From: Dickeya fangzhongdai
GTDB lineage: Bacteria; Pseudomonadota; Gammaproteobacteria; Enterobacterales; Enterobacteriaceae
Assembly (NCBI RefSeq): GCF_002812485.1
Contig: NZ_CP025003.1
Span: forward strand, 434,001 to 498,000
Length of the DNA: 64,000 bases
Reading direction: 5' to 3'
The first letter of the stretch is position 1. Each line of letters starts with the position of its first letter. Positions 1 through 8,935 of the stretch are shown piece after piece. A program made the position numbers and the translations under genes. A model generated the notes under the pieces. It did no database searches. It was not told the origin of the DNA and saw only the letters and a list, made by a program, of their open reading frames with translations.

Positions 1-483
1 CAAGGACATAGCATCTGGAGTGACGATAGGAAGAGGATTCGAAGAACTCAAACTGAGTCATATTATCACCTGATGAGTGCAGGTATTCCACAAGATAAGG
101 CAATTATGATCTCAGAAGGAGCAGGAATGCATGGATGTGAAGCATCAGCGTTTGTTATGCAAAACAGAGATAAAGTTGGTGAAATAACGCATTCTCAGCA
201 AGCTAATCTTTTTAAACTATCATTTTCTATGTATATTACAAGAGCTAAAGGCTTTTATAATAAGTATAAAAACTCTAATGCCGTCTCTTGGGAAGATATG
301 AATAGCAGAATGAAAGATATATTTATTGACATGATTTATCAAGGTGCGATGAGAGTTAGATATATCTCTTCTTTTGAGAGAAATGATCCTGAAGATGTTA
401 TTCTGCTTATAAAGAAAACACCCAGTTTGGCTGCTTATGATAAAAGCAGAAAAAGAATCATCTATTTAAAGGAGGGGCAATGA
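1..483 (+). pseudogene. Frameshifted 3' end of a lysozyme-like (pesticin/T4-type) muramidase effector
   Basis: The open frame from 73 gives 136 residues with no obvious N-terminal domain. Upstream, the frame starting at base 2 reads SGVTIGRGF (14-40), the typical active-site strand of pesticin/T4-type muramidases used as bacteriocin or type VI effector domains. From about 43 the sense switches to the frame of the long ORF, reading TQTESYYHLMSAGIPQDKA. The two halves fit one domain broken by a small indel near 41-43. The rest of the gene lies outside the window. The AT-rich composition differs from the core genes and suggests transfer. The stop overlaps the next start (ATGA at 480-483), typical of an effector-immunity pair. 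The muramidase assignment is from motif memory only. Confidence 0.5.
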
Positions 484-860
484 AATTTATAATTTTTGTT
501 GTTTTATTTTTATCATTCTCATCTCAGGCAAAAGACATTCAATCCTGTTATGACAAAAAAGTGACGGCGTATATTCAGAGTTGCATGGAGGCTTTAGCTC
601 ATGATGAGAATAAAAAATACCATGATGAATATGATAGTTTCATCAAAAGTATTCGTCGTGAAGATTTAGCTAATTATAATGATTTTATTGAATCGACTAA
701 TAGTGCTAAAGTTTTTTGGGAAAAATATATTGCCAGTGAGTGCCAGGCTGAAGGGTTGTTAAACATCAAAGACTCTCCAGCTTACGCTATCGCTTATAAT
801 GAGTGCATGATTAAAGCTTACAGAATCAGAGTGACTTTTTATAAAAATTATCCATTCTGA
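480..860 (+). CDS. Small exported LprI/DUF1311-like protein, candidate immunity protein
   Basis: The 126-residue product has a clear Sec signal peptide (residues 1-17, ending SSQA), so the mature protein should be periplasmic. It has four cysteines (23, 35, 88, 109), and the WxxYxxxxC segment at 80-88 followed by C109 and R115 resembles lysozyme-inhibitor LprI-type domains. A strong AGGAGG-type ribosome site sits just before the start, and the start overlaps the stop of the upstream muramidase remnant. Inhibitors of this kind commonly protect against muramidase effectors in the periplasm, so immunity is a reasonable inference. Composition is AT-rich, unlike the next genes. The family call is tentative. 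Confidence 0.55.
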   Translation: MKFIIFVVLFLSFSSQAKDIQSCYDKKVTAYIQSCMEALAHDENKKYHDEYDSFIKSIRREDLANYNDFIESTNSAKVFWEKYIASECQAEGLLNIKDSPAYAIAYNECMIKAYRIRVTFYKNYPF

Positions 861-883
861 TTTTTTAATGCAATGTATCTATA

Positions 884-941
884 CCCTAAATAATTTGAGT
901 TGCAGGAAAACCAACGCACCTGTCACTCAAATTGTTTAGGG
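884..941. repeat. Intergenic inverted repeat of enterobacterial type
   Basis: CCCTAAATAATTTGAG (884-899) is matched by CTCAAATTGTTTAGGG (926-941), a 16-base inverted repeat with one mismatch around a 26-base loop that contains TTGCAGG. Palindromes beginning CCCTAAATAATT are scattered between genes in Dickeya, Pectobacterium and Serratia genomes. This copy marks the join between the AT-rich effector region and the core-like Anbu operon, and could also end transcription. Confidence 0.6.
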
Positions 942-983
942 TCGAGGGCAATCTTTGAATACTCCTCGACGACAACGCACACC

Positions 984-1718
984 TTATCCCTGCGCCGGAA
1001 ACGGCGGCAGTTGCCGAAAGGTATTCAATAGGCCTTCCGACCAGGCTTTGCGGATGGCGACGAAGTAAGGGTCGCTTTCGGTGATGCGGTGCTGTTCGCT
1101 GGCATCGAAGCTGCCGGTGCGATAAATCATCACGTCCAGCGGCAGGCCGACCGATAGGTTGCTGCGCAGCGTGGAGTCGATGGAAATCAGCGCGCAGCAC
1201 ATCGCCTGTTCCAGCGAGGTGTCCGCCGTCAGTACCCGGTCGATAATCGGTTTGCCGTACTTGCTTTCGCCGATCTGAAAGTAGGGGGTATCGACGGTGG
1301 CTTCGATAAAATTGCCTTCCGGATAGATGTGGAACAGCCGCGGCGTTTCGTCGCCAATCTGACCGCCCAGCAGTAGGTTGCAGCCGAAATTGGTGCTGCT
1401 GCCGTTTTGCTGGGCCTGGCTGTCGCGGTGAATGACCTCGCGCACGGTTTCGCCCACCAGCGTGGCGGCGTCGTACAGCGTGCTGACCTGCATCAGGTTC
1501 GGCGTGTGCTGGTCCTGAATGCGGGCGTTCAGCAGGCTGATGATGCTCTGGGTGGTGGCGAGATTGCCGGCGGACTGTAGCACCAGCACCCGTTCGCCTT
1601 CCTGACGGAACACATGGAGCTTTCTGAAGGTTGCGATGTGGTCGACCCCCGCGTTGGTGCGGGAGTCGGAAGCGAAAACCAGACCGTCAGACAGACGCAT
1701 GGCCACACAGTAGGTCAT
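984..1718 (-). CDS. Anbu, proteasome-like N-terminal nucleophile protease
   Basis: The 244-residue product begins MTYCVAMRLSDGLVFASDSR. After removal of Met1, Thr2 would be the N-terminal nucleophile of an Ntn hydrolase of the HslV/20S-beta fold. The SAGNLATTQ and LLGGQIGDETPRLF segments match the Anbu (ancestral beta subunit) family, and the length is right. It is the last gene of a minus-strand operon with a transglutaminase-like protein, an alpha-E protein and a circularly permuted ATP-grasp protein, the standard Anbu neighbourhood. No ATPase regulator is encoded nearby. Known family members assemble into open helical rings, but substrates are not established. Confidence 0.9.
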   Translation of the reverse strand: MTYCVAMRLSDGLVFASDSRTNAGVDHIATFRKLHVFRQEGERVLVLQSAGNLATTQSIISLLNARIQDQHTPNLMQVSTLYDAATLVGETVREVIHRDSQAQQNGSSTNFGCNLLLGGQIGDETPRLFHIYPEGNFIEATVDTPYFQIGESKYGKPIIDRVLTADTSLEQAMCCALISIDSTLRSNLSVGLPLDVMIYRTGSFDASEQHRITESDPYFVAIRKAWSEGLLNTFRQLPPFPAQG

Positions 1719-1747
1719 ACAACACCTTTTGAGTTAAACAGTGCTCA

Positions 1748-2569
1748 CTATTGCTGTTGTTGCACCTGCTGCTGTCGCTCAAACAGGCTCACTTCAGCCT
1801 CGGAAAACATCTCTTCACAACCACCGCCGAGGCGGCTGCCGCGCACCGGGCAGGCATCCAGATAATCCATCCCCACCGCCAGCCGCAAGTGCTGATTGAG
1901 CCGGCGAGTATTGTTGGTGATATCAAAACTGTGCCAGCGCTCGTTCAGCCAGGCTTCGGCCCAGGCGTGCATCGCCACGTGCTCGGTATCCCGGCTGTAG
2001 ACGTAGCCGCTGACGTAGCGCGCCGGAATGCGCAGGCTGCGACAGCAGGCCAGGAATACGTGGGTGTGATCCTGACACACCCCTTTGCCTTTGGCAAAAG
2101 CCGCCGCCGCGGTATCGTGCACCCGGGTGGCGCCGGGAGTATACGGCATTTTCAGCCGCAGTTCCGCCATCAGCGTTTCCAGGCTGCCCGCCGGATCGGC
2201 CTCGCGGTAATAGCGCCGGGCAAACTCGCGGATCGGCTCGTCCGCCTCGGTCAGCTCGGTGCCGCGCAGGAACACCAGCGGCGACAGCGACTCGCTGCTC
2301 TCCTCGGGCTGCTCTTCTCCATTATCGGCGATTTCCACCACACCCTGAGCGTGGATCAGAATGTCGTGATGAGGATGGTCCAGCGTCAGCACGTGCATCA
2401 GGTTGCCGTAGGCGTCGGTGGTGGCGACCGCCGAGGCCGGCAGCGTCAGCTTCCAGTCGCGGATGCGCTGGCGGGCGGAACTCTGCGGCGTGAGCCGCAG
2501 GTACTGGGTGCTGAACTTCACTTCTTCATCGTAACGGTAGTGGGTCAGGTGATTGATGGTGAGTTTCAT
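1748..2569 (-). CDS. Transglutaminase-like cysteine peptidase of the Anbu operon
   Basis: The 273-residue protein has an N-terminal transglutaminase-associated beta domain (about 1-90) and a papain-like core. The triad can be read as Cys in GKGVCQDHTHVF, His in HVAMHAWAEAW and Asp in WHSFDITNN. The C-terminus ends in a glutamine-rich tail. The start ATG overlaps the alpha-E stop by four bases (2566-2569), which suggests translational coupling. Members of this family hydrolyse or form amide bonds, and in this operon the protein probably acts on the same peptide-type product as the ATP-grasp protein. That role is inference from context. Confidence 0.85.
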   Translation of the reverse strand: MKLTINHLTHYRYDEEVKFSTQYLRLTPQSSARQRIRDWKLTLPASAVATTDAYGNLMHVLTLDHPHHDILIHAQGVVEIADNGEEQPEESSESLSPLVFLRGTELTEADEPIREFARRYYREADPAGSLETLMAELRLKMPYTPGATRVHDTAAAAFAKGKGVCQDHTHVFLACCRSLRIPARYVSGYVYSRDTEHVAMHAWAEAWLNERWHSFDITNNTRRLNQHLRLAVGMDYLDACPVRGSRLGGGCEEMFSEAEVSLFERQQQVQQQQ

Positions 2570-3495
2570 AGCGCCTCCAGATAGGTATGACGGATGCTGT
2601 CAGCCAGTCCATTGATTTTAATGAGGAAACGACTGAGGTAATGTTGCAGGTCGTCAGCCAGTACGTCGTCGATCGAGCCGAAGCGCAGCTCCACGTGCAG
2701 CAGGTGGGCCAGCCGCTGCGGGATGCGCGCCCGCTCGCTGCCGATCATCTCCAGCTGTTGCACCAGATCGCCCACGCAGGCGTGCAGCGAGCGCGGCACG
2801 TCGTTGCGCAGCACCAGCAATTCGGTGACGGTTTCCCGGCTGATGGGTTGGCGATAAATACTGTGGTACGCCTCGCGGGCGCTCACCGCGCGCAGCAGGG
2901 TGTCGAGCCGGTAGTATTCTCGCACCGGGTCCGGGTCGTTGTTGAGCTGCTGATCCTTGACCGCCAGCAATTGCGCGGTAGCGAACGCCCGTTCGATCAG
3001 GGTGCCTATGCGAATAAAACACTGGGCGTCGTTGCGCAGCAGGGTGCCGAACATGGCGCCGCGAAACAGGTGCGCACGCTCTTTCACCCAGTCGAAAAAG
3101 GCGTCGATGCCGATCTTGTCCACCCCGGACTGCCGCAGATTACGGATATCGATGCGGGTGGTGTTGATGCATTCCCACACTTCGGACGACAGACTGCCGC
3201 GCACCGCGTGGGCGTTATTCCACGCCATTTCGATGCAACTGTAGATGCTGCTGGGGTTGTGGCTGTCCAGCGCAAAGAAGTTCAGCAGGTTGTTCATGGT
3301 GAAGCGGGCGTAGCGCTGCTGAAACAGCTCGTGAGTAAACGTCAGGTTGAGCGGCAGCGACAGGTCATGCTGCTGCTGGTTGTGACGCGGCATCATCGAC
3401 AGCTTGTAGGTGACGTCCAGCACGCGGGCAAAACTCTCCGCCCGTTCCAGATAACGGGCCATCCAGTACAGTTCGCTGGCGGTACGGCTTAGCAT
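2566..3495 (-). CDS. Alpha-E domain protein of the Anbu operon
   Basis: The 309-residue, mostly helical protein starts MLSRTASELYWMARYLERAE, the hallmark opening of the alpha-E family (PF04168). It has no recognised catalytic motif. It overlaps the ATP-grasp gene by 7 bases upstream and the transglutaminase gene by 4 bases downstream, so the three are almost certainly translated together. In other genomes alpha-E proteins occur nearly always beside circularly permuted ATP-grasp proteins, sometimes fused to them, which suggests a partner or carrier role in amide ligation. The exact function is unknown. Confidence 0.85.
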   Translation of the reverse strand: MLSRTASELYWMARYLERAESFARVLDVTYKLSMMPRHNQQQHDLSLPLNLTFTHELFQQRYARFTMNNLLNFFALDSHNPSSIYSCIEMAWNNAHAVRGSLSSEVWECINTTRIDIRNLRQSGVDKIGIDAFFDWVKERAHLFRGAMFGTLLRNDAQCFIRIGTLIERAFATAQLLAVKDQQLNNDPDPVREYYRLDTLLRAVSAREAYHSIYRQPISRETVTELLVLRNDVPRSLHACVGDLVQQLEMIGSERARIPQRLAHLLHVELRFGSIDDVLADDLQHYLSRFLIKINGLADSIRHTYLEAL

Positions 3496-4928
3496 GATTC
3501 GTCCTCCTCCATCACCCAGGTGTCCTTGGTGCCGCCTCCTTGCGAGGAGTTCACCACCAGCGAGCCTTCGGTCAGCGCCACGCGGGTCAGCCCGCCGGGC
3601 ACCAGCCGGATCTCCTCGCCGTACAGCACGAACGGGCGCAGGTCGATGTGGCGCGGCGCCAGTCCTTCCTCGACAAACGTCGGGCAGGTGGAGAGCGCCA
3701 GCGTGTCCTGAGCAATATAGTTGCCGGGGTTAGCCAGCAATCGCTGACGGAAATCCTCGATTTGCTGGCGGGTGGATTTGGGGCCGACCAGCATGCCGTA
3801 GCCGCCCGCGCCGTGAACCTCTTTCACTACCATGCTGTCCAGATGAGCCAGCACGTAGCTGAGATCGTCGGGCTTGCGGCACTGCCAGGTGGGAATATTG
3901 CCGAGAATCGGCTCTTCGGACAGGTAAAAGCGGATCATCTCCGGCACGTAAGGGTAGATGGATTTGTCGTCCGCCACGCCGGTGCCGATGGCGTTCGCCA
4001 GCACCACGCCGCCGGCGCGGTACACCGACAGCAGCCCCGGCACGCCGAGCATCGAATCGGCGCGGAACGCCAGCGGGTCAAGAAAGGCGTCGTCGATGCG
4101 GCGGTAGATCACATCCACCCGGCACGGGCCTTCGGTGGTGCGCATATACACCGCGCCTTCTTTGACAAACAGATCGGCGCTTTCCACCAGTTCCACCCCC
4201 ATTTGCTGGGCGAGGAAACTGTGCTCGAAATAGGCGCTGTTGAAGCGGCCGGGCGTCATTACCACCACCGTCGGGTCGTCGACGTGGGTACTTTCCCGCA
4301 GCGTCTGCAACAGGTAGCTGGGGTAACGCTCCACCGGCGCGATGTGCTGGCTGGCGAACAGGTCCGGGTAGAGCCGCATCATCATCTTGCGGTTTTCCAG
4401 CATATACGACACGCCGGATGGCGTGCGCAGATTGTCTTCCAGCACGTAATAGTGGCCGTCGCTGTTGCGCACCATGTCGATGCCGGTGATGTGGGCGTAG
4501 ATATTGTTGTGCAAGTCGACGCCCTGCATGCACGGCTGATACTGCTCGTTGGCGAGCACCTGTTCGCGGGGCACGATGCCGGCGTTGAGAATGTGTTGCT
4601 GATGGTAGATGTCGTAGAGGAAAGCATTGAGGGCTTTGACGCGCTGGCGGATGCCAAGGTCAAGCATGCGCCATTCATGGGCCGGAATGATGCGCGGCAC
4701 GCTGTCAAAAGGAATCAGGCGCTCGGTACCGCCTTCTTCGCCATACACGTTAAAGGTAATCCCCACCCGGTGGAACAGCAGTTCCGCCTGTTCTTTCTTC
4801 TGGCGGATAGCGTGCTGGTCGGTCTGTTGCAACCATTGCCAGTAGGCGTCGTAGTGCTGGCGTTGCCCGCCTTCTGCGCTGAGCATCTCATCGTAGTAAG
4901 GCGCGGTCGGAAGCGTCATTTTTATCAT
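3489..4928 (-). CDS. Circularly permuted ATP-grasp protein of the Anbu operon
   Basis: About 479 residues from the ATG at 4926-4928 (MIKMTLPTAPYYDEM). I prefer this start because AGGGG lies just upstream; the open frame runs on to 5129 but that extension is low-complexity and unlike the family. Segments such as GIDMVRNSDGHYYVLEDNLRTPSGVSY and VVKEVHGAGGYGMLVGP belong to the DUF404/DUF407 circularly permuted ATP-grasp family, predicted ATP-dependent carboxylate-amine ligases. It is the first gene of the operon, overlapping alpha-E by 7 bases. A peptide-bond or amino-acid-tag ligase is the expected activity; the substrate is unknown. Confidence 0.85.
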   Translation of the reverse strand: MIKMTLPTAPYYDEMLSAEGGQRQHYDAYWQWLQQTDQHAIRQKKEQAELLFHRVGITFNVYGEEGGTERLIPFDSVPRIIPAHEWRMLDLGIRQRVKALNAFLYDIYHQQHILNAGIVPREQVLANEQYQPCMQGVDLHNNIYAHITGIDMVRNSDGHYYVLEDNLRTPSGVSYMLENRKMMMRLYPDLFASQHIAPVERYPSYLLQTLRESTHVDDPTVVVMTPGRFNSAYFEHSFLAQQMGVELVESADLFVKEGAVYMRTTEGPCRVDVIYRRIDDAFLDPLAFRADSMLGVPGLLSVYRAGGVVLANAIGTGVADDKSIYPYVPEMIRFYLSEEPILGNIPTWQCRKPDDLSYVLAHLDSMVVKEVHGAGGYGMLVGPKSTRQQIEDFRQRLLANPGNYIAQDTLALSTCPTFVEEGLAPRHIDLRPFVLYGEEIRLVPGGLTRVALTEGSLVVNSSQGGGTKDTWVMEEDESC

Positions 4929-5287
4929 TGTCGTCCCCTGCATTCCGCTTGATGGAAGATACTGAGAAAAATGCAGAAAACATGCCAGCGTGGTAAATGA
5001 GGTGCTTATTGCTGGCGGCGGGGGAAAACTGCACTTCGCTGGTGCAAATGACGACGAACGGTGCGCTATGGCGGGGTGATGCAGCGAAAATAACGAGAGA
5101 GAATGGTGCGATAGCGGAGGCGGGCGCACCTATTTGGGTAAGCACCATTAATATTGGATAGATGCTTTGATGCGACAAAATGTTGCGTGTTGCGATTTAA
5201 TGTCCTAGTATCTTAATACGCTATAGCAAATGCCTGCGGCTACAGTGAACACTACGAACACTACGAATTCATATAGGTATCAACAGT
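4929..5287. promoter_or_regulatory. Divergent control region between the Anbu operon and a toxin-antitoxin operon
   Basis: This 359-base gap must hold both promoters. On the toxin-antitoxin side there is a small palindrome GTAT-CTTA-ATAC (5208-5219) and a perfect tandem repeat of the 9-mer GAACACTAC (5247-5255, 5256-5264), about 25 bases before the antitoxin start. Direct repeats in this position often bind the antitoxin for autoregulation. I see no clear -35/-10 pair for the Anbu side. Confidence 0.35.
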
Positions 5288-5524
5288 ATGGCTATCAGCA
5301 TTCGATTGGATGAAGATTTTGTCACCGAAGTAAAGGTGTATGCAGAAGCATCCAGCCGTAGTGTGCCCAAGCAGATAGAACACTGGGCCAGAATCGGCAG
5401 GATTGCTGAGGATAATCCCGATCTGACATACGAATTTATTATGGAAACTTTGCTCGCCCGAAGCGAAGCAGAGAATGGTAAGGTTTCTCGTTATGTCCGA
5501 AGAACAAAACCGAGCAGAGATTGA
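5288..5524 (+). CDS. ParD-like type II antitoxin
   Basis: The 78-residue product begins MAISIRLDEDFVTEVKVYAE, with a short beta strand followed by helices as in ribbon-helix-helix DNA-binding antitoxins of the ParD-like group, here with the SRSVPKQIEHWARIG segment that is common in that family. The charged C-terminus would be the toxin-binding part. It overlaps the next gene by about 30 bases, the usual antitoxin-first arrangement. It likely represses its own promoter through the repeats just upstream. Confidence 0.75.
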   Translation: MAISIRLDEDFVTEVKVYAEASSRSVPKQIEHWARIGRIAEDNPDLTYEFIMETLLARSEAENGKVSRYVRRTKPSRD

Positions 5525-5822
5525 GGTTTATCAGACCAACCGGTTTGAAAAAGCATTGGACAAATTGCCGCAGCAGTTCAGATCCGTTGTTGAAGATGAG
5601 ATTGATTTGATTGTTGAAAACCCTGAACTGGGTGAGCTCAAGAAAGGCGACTTGAGTTATTTAAGAGTTCATAAGTTCAAGCTGAACAACCAGTTAATAT
5701 TGCTGGGATACAGTTGGAACCAGAACCAGCTTATCATCCACCTGTTAAGTTTGGGTTCTCATGAGAACTTTTATCAGGAACAGAAAAGGATGAGAAAGTC
5801 AGATTTAAAACTCATCAGGTAA
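5493..5822 (+). CDS. RelE/ParE-family toxin
   Basis: The 109-residue product from the ATG at 5493 (MSEEQNRAEIEVYQTNRFEK) contains a RelE/ParE-like core: FEKALDKLPQQFRSVVEDEI, then GELKKGDLSYLRVHKFKLNN and LLSLGSHENFYQEQKRM. An in-frame ATG at 5475 adds six residues, but AAGG is better spaced for 5493. RelE-type toxins cleave mRNA on the ribosome and ParE-type toxins poison gyrase; the sequence alone does not separate them. The LGSHENFY C-terminal strand is typical of the RelE-like side. Confidence 0.75.
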   Translation: MSEEQNRAEIEVYQTNRFEKALDKLPQQFRSVVEDEIDLIVENPELGELKKGDLSYLRVHKFKLNNQLILLGYSWNQNQLIIHLLSLGSHENFYQEQKRMRKSDLKLIR

Positions 5823-5826
5823 ATGA

Positions 5827-5848
5827 AACCCCGGTACTAACCGGGGTT
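5827..5848. terminator. Bidirectional terminator between the toxin gene and ridA
   Basis: AACCCCGG (5827-5834) and CCGGGGTT (5841-5848) form a perfect 8-bp stem with a 6-base loop. It lies between converging genes, so it probably serves both. Confidence 0.75.
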
Positions 5849-5908
5849 CGTCATTTAACAATAACTCTATTCGCAATCTGTCGTTATTGCAGAGATGCCG
5901 GTTGGTTT

Positions 5909-6295
5909 TTAACCCCGAACCGCGATAGCTTCGATCTCGATTTTCACATCTTTCGGCAGGCGGGCCACTTCCACGCAGGAGCGAGCCGGGAACGGCGCGT
6001 TGTGCTCGGTGAAGAAGGCTTCGTACGCAGCGTTAACCGTGGCGAAGTCGTTCAGATCTTTCACGAACACCGTGGTTTTGACGATGTTGCCCACTTTCAG
6101 ACCGGCCGCTTCCACGATGGCTTTCACGTTTTCCAGCGACTGACGGGCCTGTGCGGTGACGTCGTCCGGCACCAGACCGGTTTTCGGATCCACCGGGATC
6201 TGACCGGAGGTGATGATCATGCTGCCCAGGTCAACACCCTGAACATAAGGGCCGATGGCGGCCGGAGCCTGTTCCGTACTGATAATGCGTGACAT
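5909..6295 (-). CDS. ridA: RidA, reactive enamine/imine deaminase
   Basis: The 128-residue protein MSRIISTEQAPAAIGPYVQG matches RidA (YjgF/YER057c/UK114) over full length. The trimeric cytosolic enzyme hydrolyses 2-aminoacrylate and related imines made by PLP enzymes, protecting those enzymes from damage. The conserved arginine is in FPARSCVEVARLP and the glutamate near the C-terminus is in KIEIEAIAVRG. It stands next to pyrIB as in E. coli. Confidence 0.97.
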   Translation of the reverse strand: MSRIISTEQAPAAIGPYVQGVDLGSMIITSGQIPVDPKTGLVPDDVTAQARQSLENVKAIVEAAGLKVGNIVKTTVFVKDLNDFATVNAAYEAFFTEHNAPFPARSCVEVARLPKDVKIEIEAIAVRG

Positions 6296-6408
6296 GTTTT
6301 CTCCTGATTATGTCTGAAATGATGCGACTTCCGCATTATTCCAAAAAGCCTGCCGTCAGGCCAATACCGCAATCCGATAGGCGGCGTTTTCCTGACGGCA
6401 ACCGCGTA

Positions 6409-7825
<1,417 letters not shown>

Positions 7826-7886
7826 TTGGCTATGCTCCCCTCGGTTAGGCCCGGTAAACAAACGGTATGACTGGCGGCGACAGGCA

Positions 7887-7917
7887 AAAAAAAGCCCCTC
7901 AACGAGGGGCTTTTTTT
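7887..7917 (-). terminator. pyrBI attenuator terminator
   Basis: A 14-bp perfect inverted repeat with GAGGGGC/GCCCCTC core and A/T tracts (7887-7900 and 7904-7917) ends in a run of U on the minus strand, 62 bases before pyrB. The leader-peptide stop codon (7899-7901) lies inside the hairpin. In the E. coli pyrBI system a ribosome that keeps up with a paused polymerase blocks the hairpin when UTP is low; the layout here is the same. Confidence 0.92.
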
Positions 7918-8009
7918 ACGAATCTGTCAGGCAACGGAAGGAAAAACGCTGTCATGCCGCCAACAGGCAGTTGCGGTTCGGCACTCACAAAAACAGCAGC
8001 GTCAGACAT
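7899..8009 (-). CDS. pyrL: pyrBI leader peptide
   Basis: A 36-residue open frame [20 protein letters not shown]... ends FVKKAPR inside the attenuator stem. Its length and sequence differ from E. coli PyrL (44 residues), but its place and the U-rich stretch in its distal half (encoding [11 protein letters not shown]) fit the same UTP-sensing coupling of transcription and translation. A longer frame reaches 8117; the start at 8009 is chosen because it has GGGAACATG just before it, a reasonable ribosome site. Confidence 0.7.
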   Translation of the reverse strand: MSDAAVFVSAEPQLPVGGMTAFFLPLPDRFVKKAPR

Positions 8010-8226
8010 GTTCCCTCCCGGCAAATTGTCCGGAATTATACGCGCCGAAGAGGTGAATTCAAGCAGAAAAACGCTGTCTTTTCGCGATAGGCAATCGGTT
8101 GCGGTTGATTGTTTCACAGTAAGAAGAAACGCATCGTTCGGATCACTTTTTTACTATCGCTGGCTGGCGGCCCGATACCGACAGGAGTATAAGGAATCAA
8201 AACGTTGTTTCAGTTTATTTATTTAA

Positions 8227-8703
<477 letters not shown>

Positions 8704-8718
8704 TCTGCTATTCATGAC

Positions 8719-8740
8719 AAAAGGCGCAGCAGCGCCTTTT
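8719..8740 (+). terminator. Terminator after tabA
   Basis: AAAAGGCGC (8719-8727) pairs with GCGCCTTTT (8732-8740) around a 4-base loop, followed by GTATTTTG. Confidence 0.85.
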
Positions 8741-8833
8741 GTATTTTGACCGGCCTCGTTTTTTCTCCTGATATCCCTTCTGTTAACAGCGTATCTGATG
8801 TGATCCCGCCCGTAAAACCGACGTAAGGCTTTA

Positions 8834-8885
8834 TGAAACCGGTTGCAGTAATCATGGCTTTCATGCAGTCTGAAACCGGTTTCAG
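8834..8885 (+). promoter_or_regulatory. Two LacI/GalR-type operators before the beta-glucoside PTS operon
   Basis: CTGAAACCGGTTTCAG (8870-8885) is a perfect 16-base palindrome. TGAAACCGGTTGCA (8834-8847) is a second copy with one mismatch, 37 bases away centre to centre. This matches the operator type of the LacI-family repressor AscG, which controls the ascFB genes of E. coli, the same two enzyme types as here. Two sites at this spacing could allow looping or a tandem block. No repressor gene is adjacent, so the regulator must be encoded elsewhere. Confidence 0.75.
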
Positions 8886-8935
8886 TTGTAGCCGATCAAC
8901 GAAGTGGTTACCGAATATCAACGTGAGGTAGCGCC

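Noticed and set aside
3540..4952. 470-codon plus-strand frame opposite the ATP-grasp gene
   Set aside because: His- and Gln-rich low-information sequence typical of the antisense of a real gene.
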